Assembly (NCBI RefSeq): GCF_028769735.1
Contig: NC_088172.1
Coordinates: forward strand, 93,696,951-93,760,950
Source of the DNA: Zonotrichia leucophrys gambelii
Taxonomy: Eukaryota; Chordata; Aves; Passeriformes; Passerellidae
Direction: 5' to 3'
DNA length: 64,000 nt
Translations under genes and position numbers: made by a program
Notes under the pieces: generated by a model
The model's input: the letters and a program-made list of their open reading frames with translations, nothing else
Database searches by the model: none
What the model was told of the DNA's origin: nothing
Shown here: in pieces, positions 27,901 to 36,900 of the stretch
Position numbering within the stretch: position 1 is the stretch's first letter
How the letters are laid out: every line of letters starts with the position of its first letter

Positions 27901-30900
27901 CAGGGAATCTCATCCCTTTCTCTGCATCAGCAGAATTATTTCTCCAAGTCTCATCTCTCCTATCATTACACGCCCAGAGATGCCAAAGGAACAACAACAG
28001 TGTCAATGAGGCTTTCAACTTGGAAGCATTGCCTGACCCAGATGCACCAGAAACTGCATTTTGTCTGGCACAATTCCACTTGTCAGGGATGAGGCAAGGC
28101 AGGGACAGGCACAAGGCACAAGGCATCTCCTGCCCCAGCCTCAGCCTGCAACACTGACACAGGCAGAGACAGCCAGGGAAGAGATTTGTCACTGTGAACC
28201 TGCCAGAGGTGGCTTTGGGCCTGTGCTGTCAGAGGATGACAAACTCACACCCCGCCTTGGCTGCATCCATTTGGAAGTCTCCTTCTCCTTCATTGGAAAT
28301 GTCAAAAGGACTTTCTATCATAGGAGGTTTCCCTAGTCCTCCCAGTGCAAAACCAGGCCATGTCCATGAATCTCCTTCACATCTCATAGGGTTCAGATCA
28401 GAAACAGCCTCAAGGAAAGCTTTTCCCTTCAGAAGCAGGAGGAAGGAGTGGGAACATTTCTCATTTCCTGATAAATGCCTTCCATTTCTCCACTAATTCT
28501 GACATTATAAAAGCTACAGGGAGATAAAAGGCATGTGCAGGATGGAGAGGAATGTTTTTCTTTTCCTGCACAGCATTTCCAGGACCCCAAGGTACCACTC
28601 CAGCTCCTGCCACTCAATACTTCACACTGGAGAAATTTTCACTGCTCCACATAAGAACACTCCCAGGGTCTGGAATCTGGGAGAGTCCACTGAGCTAGTC
28701 AAGGAATTGAAACGAATTCAAAGAAATTTTCAAAAGATTGGGTTTCAATCAAGCCTTAAAAATGTCACCTCAGAGTCAAGACTAGAAAGGTCATTTTAGG
28801 GCTGACATGCCCTGCACCTACCTGCATGTTCTGACATCTTTTCTTGCCTTCTGCTGCTGGAGCTTGGCCTGGAGAAAATGGAGGACAAAAGAACATATGA
28901 GGAGGTAGAAAGAGAAGGGAGGGAATGGGTGTATCATCAAAGGAGACAAACCTCCTCAGCATGGTCACTTCTGTGAAGGAGGAAATGCAACACATAAACC
29001 CAAAAGGATGCAAAGCTGATTAATTGTCCTTAAGCTTTCAGTTGCTGCAGTCACACAGAGCTGGTCAAGCTCTGGTTGAAACACATCAGTCATTCTTCAA
29101 CTTGCACCAGAACTCCCCAATTCTGCTGCCTCTCCTTTTGGAACCAAGTGGCTCCTGCAGCCTCTCAGAAGTGGCAAGAGCTGCTGGGCTCAGATACCAG
29201 TTTGGATGGAGGGCTACTTTTGTACTTCTCACAAAGTTAGACTTGGCCTGCTCGTGCCTCACCCTGGTTACAGCCTTGTGCTACACGTGGGCAGAGCACT
29301 GCTGTCTCCTGAGAATGATTTTACACCTCCTGGCTCTTTCCAGAACACAATGGCTTTTTCCAACTCAGCTGCTAGGGAGGAATATTCACGTTGCACTTTC
29401 AAAGCCCTGCCAAAGATTTTCAATTGGAATGATACTTCTGTGGCTCCCTCTTTATGGTTATCCCTCAGAAAAAAAGTCACAGCTTCATTTTATCACACAT
29501 ATCCAAGCCAATATCTTTCCATCAGGTACAGTCCTAGAACTCTTCTCTAGCACCGTGCCATCTTTGATCTTAAGCCCAGATCTCAACATTAAACATCAAT
29601 CAGATTATACATCTGCATCCCAAAACTTATCAGGGATCTCATTTCACAGCGGAGGCCAAGGCACAGAGAAATTACATCTGATGATTACAGAAGCCGCACC
29701 TGAATTTGCAGACACCTCTCCAGGAGCCAACATTTGCCCATGCATATTCTCCTGGCTGAAGATTTTAACAGTCAAGGATCTCAGCATCCAAAGTTCTGCA
29801 GGATCCAGGCCCATGCAAAACAGTTCCCAAATGACCCCACAACAATTACAGGGGGAATCAAGAGCCAAATCCAGCAGAGGACCCTTCTGGAGGTGCTTTA
29901 AAGCCCTGCCTTCTCTTCCCCAACACCACCTCTGCTCTTGGGATATTGCTATTGAGTTTGACATTGGATGGGCAAAATGCTGAATACATAGAGGTTTTCC
30001 TAAATATATGGAAGATTGTGCAAAATCACCACAGGAGATGGGTAGTGTGAGGTGAACAGCACACTGGAGCAGCGGACACCTTGGCTTACCTCATCTCCCA
30101 GGACTCCTGCAAATCCACCTTTGAGAGAGAGCTTTGGACAGATCCCGCAGCACTGCCAACATTGAGACTTCCTGCCTTGCCAATTGGGGGGATCAAAGGC
30201 AGTCCAAATGATGCCTTCTTCATTTCCCCCCCACAGGAATATGGCAAGGAAGCCTGGAAAGAGTAGAACACAGTGCACAGATCAAGCATCCAACCTTGCC
30301 CCCATTCATGACTCAAGACATTTTCATATGCCCTCAGCTGGGGCCTGGCAGGAATAAACAAATCAAACTGATGGGGCTGATTGGCCCAGCAGAGGAATGG
30401 AAAGGGAACTGGAGAGGAAGAGACCATATCCCACATTTGACACCTTTCCCCTCATGGTCTCTCCTCTGCAAGTGTACCTGCATTCCCAGCTGCCAGCCAC
30501 ATCTTTGACATGAAGATGTTCTGGGGCACCACTGCCTCCACTGCCCTTTTGGATGGCATGGCAGTGGCTTTAGATCCCTGTTCTCTCCCTGCCCCTAAGG
30601 TGACTCACAGCCAGTGCTGATCTCCAGACATGGCCCCACAAAGCCATTCTGCAGGATGCCAAAGCCTGCTTTTCTCAAGGCCCTCATTTCTTCTGCTGCT
30701 GCCCTTCCCTCCTACAGTTCCCCAGCAGCCTCTGAGCCCAGATGCTGCTGAGCTCTCGGCATGCTCCCTGCTCTCCAGCTCCCACACATCCATCAGCTCA
30801 GGCTCACTGGCATTTAGCAAGTTCAGCAGAGCTCCCTGCCCTGCTGCTCTCTGCAAGCTCTCTGCCTGCCCAAGCTGCTCCAGGGCCCCCATGCCATGGC

Positions 30901-33900
30901 CAGGAATGGGGCTGGAGGCACTGGGGCAGATGCACACCCATCCTAGGTATCCCATCATTTCTGGCCCAGCTAAAGAGCCAGATCAGAACCTCTTCAAACT
31001 TCAGTGAAGTTTTCCCTGTCAGAGAAAGGTCTCAGAGTCCTGCTGACAGCACATAAACTGGAAAGTTATCACACTGTACTTAGCTTGGTCTCCTTACCTT
31101 ACTTCCTTTTCCCTCTGAAGTGAGCTCCTCTTTCTTTCTCATCTCCTCCTCACAGCCACTGCCAGGTTTCCCACTCTCCTGCTCTCCGTGGCACATCTTG
31201 CTTGCCTTGGTAGCAGGAAAGCTCTTCTGGATGGGAGGCAACGGCTTGGAGGGAAGGAGCATGGAGGGACTTGCCAGAGAAAACCTCTTGGCAAGAGGAT
31301 AGCCAGTCAGGGCTGCAAAGGGGAGACACAAAATGTATCAATGCAAGCCTAAAGCATCTGAAGCTCCATATTTCATGGGACACATTCCTTGAAAACTTCT
31401 AAACAGCTGCACAGGGAAACATGCTCCTGCTGGCAGAGACTTGAGGCAGGCCAGGGGAAAACCCTGAGCCACTTCCCCAGAGCTGCCACAGGCACAGCCT
31501 GGCCTCTGGGCTGCCCTGGGACAGCAGGGAGCCCAGAGCCCTGTGCTCTCCAGCAATGGCTCAGCTGCACAGGCACCCTGCTGCTCCTCTCCCTGCCCCA
31601 CAGCTCAGCAGCCCTACAGCTCCAGGGGCACTGGCAGCAGCACAGCTCCTTGCAGGGGCACATGCAGGGCACAGCTGTTCCCTGCCAATGTGCACAGCCT
31701 CTCTGCGCTGCCACAAGAGCCTTCCACCCACCAGAGAGCAGCTCAGATCCAACCTCACCTCTGTGTGAGGCTGAGCCATGCTCACAAGGCAAGACGTGAG
31801 TTCAGTGAACTCCCAGCTTTTCATCAACACATCTAATGAGAGTGGCACTCAAGGGTTTTTTGAATTTTCGAGTCAATTTCTTTGGTTTTAGTTTTCCTAG
31901 AACTAGCCTGTGCTTAATTCCTCTGAGCAGTATTGAGTTACGAAATGTGAATGGAAAGATGGAAGGCTCCAATGGTTAGAGGGGACAAAAGATTCCTTCT
32001 TGAGGCTGGCCTTGTCTGAATCCACAGAAAAAACCCACACAGCTGTGACTGCTAGCTCTGAAAACCACAAAGACCTCTCTGCAAGCAGGCAGCCTTATTG
32101 ATGTTTCGTAGCACCTTAATACCATCCTCAATGTTGGACCCAATTAGCAAGCAGAGGAAGAACAGGAAATTTATCTACAGTGAGACCAGACATTGATGGC
32201 AGAGAAAGCAACAGGATTTGCATCTCATGACCATTTCCAGTTTGGGGTCAGCTGTGGCCACAGACCCTGTCCTCGGAGACAGAAGGAGTCATTTGGCCGC
32301 TGTCAAAAAGGAGAAAACAGTATAAACTAATGAGACGATGTTGTGATGCCATGGGTGTCCTTGCAGGATCATCTGTAGCTGTCAGGCACCTACTCTGACA
32401 CAGAGCCACCACTGATCACCATGGACAACTTTTCCCTGAAATTGGGGGAATTTTTTCCATTTGACTCTAGCCTTTTACGCTCCCTTCTATCCTCACCTTT
32501 TCCTTCAGTTGTCTTTCCTTTTCTAGTAAATCCATCTTCAAACCCGTGCTTCTGCCAGGCAGAAGTGTCAGGGTTTGAATCTGGAATGGCTCTTGGAGTT
32601 GGGAGCGAGGGAGCTCGGTACCCAGCCTCAGAACAAGGCCGGGTGACTCCAATCGCCAGCGCTCGGCACACAGAGGCAGAGCCAGACGCGTCTGCTGCCG
32701 CTGGGGCCGTGTCCAGCACAACCTGCACCAGCCCAGCCTGGGGCTGCCCCTTTGTGACACGCTGCCCATGCTTCTCTCGTTTCCATGGCTGCAAAACCCC
32801 ACCCCAACTCCATCCCCTTCCATTCCCTTCCCTAAGGCAGCCAGCCTAAGCCCAGCCTGGCCAGGCCTGAGGCTTTCACACTGTCTAGGATGTAGACCCT
32901 CTCCAAAGCTACTTTGCAAGGCCTTTCATTCTGTACTTCCCACTCAGTTCTGGGTTGCAGCTTGTTGGTGTGGGATTTTGTTTAATTCTCTTCACATCAT
33001 ACAAAGTGGTGAGACACAAACAATGGCACTGGGTGGTGGAAGGAAAAGAAACTTTGCACTCCCCAGTAGATGATCCCTGAATTCAGTTGGCCGAGAGCTG
33101 TAGGGGAGAAATTGACCATCCAAATGTTCTTCTTTTACTCTTTTTCCTTGTTCCAGGAATTTATTTCCTGCTTTCTTTTTTGCAGAGACACCCAGACCAA
33201 ACATAATCATGATCTGACTCAAAATATTTCTGATCTTGGCTAACTCTCTCAATTCAAATTTTTCTTAATGGAAAGAGTGGAGTGCATGTCATTCTGAAAT
33301 ACTCTCCAACTGAACAGTTCGAAACAAGAGAACTAATTCTTTACATGGTTTCACAGAGAGTTAGACCATGTGGCTTCCAAGCACTATGAAACAAATACAG
33401 CTCTTAATACTGGATTTCTTTCCCTCTATAAAATTTCTGACCACTAATAAAAGAGACACAAGTATGGATTAATAAGCAAAGTCATTCCTAGTCCAGAATT
33501 AATCCAGATGATATTTCACATCCTTCCATGACCAATACTTCTCCCTAGCAGCACTAAGCATTGCAGCTGCAGATTAGCAATGAAGGAGTCATTCCAAGGG
33601 GCTCTACCAAGGACTTTGCAGAACTAACCCTAAGCCAAGGAACCAGGGAGTCTCACCCTTTCTCTGCATCAGCAGAATTATTTCTCCAAGTCCCATCTCT
33701 CCTATCATTACACACCCAGAGATGCCAAAGGAACAACAACAGTGTCAATGAGGCTTTCAACTTGGAAGCATTGCCTGACCCAGATGCACCAGAAACTGCA
33801 TTTTGTCTGGCACAATTCCACTTGTCAGGGATGAGGCAAGGCAGGGACAGGCACAAGGCACAAGGCATCTCCTGCCCCAGCCTCAGCCTGCAACACTGAC

Positions 33901-36900
33901 ACAGGCAGAGACAGCCAGGGAAGAGATTTGTCACTGTGAACCTGCCAGAGGTGGCTTTGGGCCTGTGCTGTCAGAGGATGACAAACTCACACCCCGCCTT
34001 GGCTGCATCCATTTGGAAGTCTCCTTCTCCTTCATTGGAAATGTCAAAAGGACTTTATGTCATAGAAAGTTCCCCTATTTCTGACAGTGTCTAACCAGGC
34101 AATGTCCATGAATCTCCTTCAAATCTCATAGGGTTCAGATCAGAAACTACCCCAAGGAAAGCTTTTCTCCTTCAAGGGTAGGAGAAAGAAGTGGGAACAT
34201 TTCTCATTTCCTGATAAATGCCTTCCTTTTCTAGTCTCATTTTGACACTGGAAAGGCTACAGGTAGATAAAAGTCATGTGCAGGATGGAGAGGAATGTTT
34301 TCTTTTCAGCACTGCATTTCCAGGACCCCAAGGTACCACTCCAGCTCCTGCCACTCAACACTTCACACTGGAGGAATTCCCACTGCACCATCAGAGAACT
34401 CTCCCAAAGGACTGGGCTCTGGGAGAGTCCACTGAGCCCATCAAGGAATTGAAATGAATCCATAGAAATTTTTAAAAGAATGAGGTTCAACCAAGTTTTC
34501 CAAATGTCACCTCAGAGTCAAGACTACAAATGTCATTTTAGGACAGACGTGCCCTGCAGTTACCTTCATGTTCCAAGGACTTTTCTTGGTTCCTGCTGCG
34601 GGATCTTGGCCTGGAGAAAATGGAGGACAAAAGAACATATGAGGAGGTAGAAAGAGAAGGGAGGGAATGGGTGTACCATGAAAGGAGACAAATCCACTTA
34701 GCATGGTCACTTCTGTGAAGGAGGGAATGCAACACATAAATCCAAAAGGACACAAAGATGATTAATTGACCTTAAGCATTCAGTTGCTGGAGTTGCTTAG
34801 AGCTGGCCAAGCACAGGCTGAAATAAAAGCCAAGTCCAGCAGAGGACCCATCCTGAGATGCTTTCAAGCCCTTCCTTCTCTTCCCCACCACCCCCTCTGC
34901 TCTTGGGCCATTGCTGTTGGGTTTGACATTGAGCTGGATCATCATAGATGGGCAAAATACTGAATACACCCAGGTTTGCCAAATTACAGGGAACAGTTGA
35001 CAGTGCAAAATCAGCACAGGAGATGGGAGGAGTGAGGTGAGCAGCACACTGGAGCAGCAGGACTTACCTCATCTCCTGGGACTCCTGGAAATCCACCTGG
35101 AGAGATCTGCCATGAGACCCCGCAGCAGTGCCAGTACGGAGACTGCCTGCCTTGCGCATCACAGGGATCAAGGATTTTCCCAATGATCCCTTCTTCATTT
35201 CTCCATCACTGGTGTATGGCAAGGAGGTCTGGAAGGAATAAAACACAGTGCTCAGATCAAGCATCCAGCCTTGCCCACATTTACGTCTCAAGACATTTTG
35301 ATATGCCCTCAACTGGGACCTGGCAGGAATAAACAAGTGAGACTGATGGAGCAGATTGGCACAGGATGGAGAATGGAATGGGAGTTGGTGACGGAGAGAC
35401 CGTGTCGCACATTTCTGAGCACTCCCTGCATTCTCAGTTCCCTGGAAATTTGGCTACATTTCCAGCTGCCATCCACATGTTTACATCAAGATGTTCTGGG
35501 GAGCCACTGCCTCCCCTGGCTTTTGGGATGGCATGGCAGTGGGTTTAGATCCCTGTTCTCTCCCTGCCCCTAAGGTGACTCACAGCCAGTGCTGATCTCC
35601 AGACATGGCCCCACAAAGCCATTCTGCAGGATGCCAAAACCTGCTTTTCTCAAGGCCCTCATTTCTTCTGCTGCTGCCCTTCCCTCCTACAGTTCCCCAG
35701 CAGCCTCTGAGCCCAGATGCTGCTGAGCTCTCGGCATGCTCCCTGCTCTCCAGCTCCCACACATCCATCAGCTCAGGCTCACTGGCATTTACCAAGTTCA
35801 GCAGAGCTCCCTGCCATGCTGCTCTCTGCAAGCTCTCTGCCTGCCCAAGCTGCTCCAGGGTCTCTATGCCATGGCCAGGAATGGGGCTGGAGGCACTGGG
35901 TTAGATGAACACCCATTCTAGGTATCCCATCATTTCTGGCCCAGTTCAAGACCCAAATCAGGACCTGTTCAAAGTTCACTGAAAGGGTCAGTTCCTGTCA
36001 GGGAAAAGGACTCAGAGCTCTGCCAACAACACATAAACTGAAAATTTACCACAATGGACTTAGCTTGGTCTTCTTACCTTACTTCCTTTTCCCTCTAAAG
36101 TGAGCTCCTCTTTCTTTCTCATCTCCTCCATACAGCCGCTGCCAGGTTTCCCACTCTCCTGCTCTCCGTAGCACATCTTGCTTGCCTTGGTAGCAGGAAA
36201 GCTCTTCTGGATGGGAGGCAACGGCTTGGAGGGAAGGAGCATGGAGGGACTTGCCAGAGAAAACCTCTTGGCAAGAGGATAGCCAGTCAGGGCTGCAAAG
36301 GGGAGACACAAAATGTATCAATGCAAGCCTAAAGCATCTGAAGCTCCATATTTCATGGGACACATTCCTTGAAAACTTCTAAACAGCTGCACAGGTAAAC
36401 ATGCTCCTGCTGGAGAACTTGAGGCAGGCCAGGGGCCAAACCCTGAGCCACTTCCCCAGAGCTGCCACAGGCACAGCCTGGCCTCTGGGCTGCCCTGGGA
36501 CAGCAGGGAGCCCAGAGCCCTGTGCTCTCCAGCAATGGCTCAGCTGCACAGGCACCCTGCTGCTCCTCTCCCTGCCCCACAGCTCAGCAGCCCTACAGCT
36601 CCAGGGGCACTGGCAGCAGCACAGCTCCTTGCAGGGGGCACATGCAGGGCACAGCTGCTCCCTGCCAATGTGCACAGCCTCTCTGCGCTGCCACAAGAGC
36701 CTTCCACCCACCAGAGAGCAGCTCAGATCCAACCTCACCTCTGTGTGAGGCTGAGCCATGCTCACAAGGCAAGACGTGAGTTCAGTGAACTCCCAGCTTT
36801 TCATCAACACATCTAATGAGAGTGGCACTCAAGGGTTTTTTGAATTTTCGAGTCAATTTCTTTGGTTTTAGTTTTCCTAGAACTAGCCTGTGCTTAATTC

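Larger units (their letters stand above)
20928..35905 (-). other. Element E: conserved open block between exons A and B, four copies
   Basis: Copies lie near 20928-21250, 25778-26100, 30605-30930 and 35580-35905. The minus strand is open for about 80-117 codons (core NASEPELMDVWELESREHAE) and ends at a good CT/GTGAGT site. That donor is phase 2, whereas A ends and B begins in phase 0, so an insertion of E would have to be 3n with different borders. Copy 3 has an 8-base deletion breaking the frame at its 5' side. Probably not a normal exon; it may be an alternative exon or intronic element. Confidence 0.4.

Noticed and set aside
31741..31800. Exon D remnants next to units 1 to 3 as functional exons
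   Set aside because: The GTGAGG donor is kept but no acceptable acceptor remains, and the body of exon D is missing; splicing C directly to A keeps phase without them.
19905..36292. CRISPR-like or satellite array
   Set aside because: The repeat period is 4-5 kb with structured exons and introns, in a vertebrate gene; it is neither short spaced repeats nor satellite DNA.
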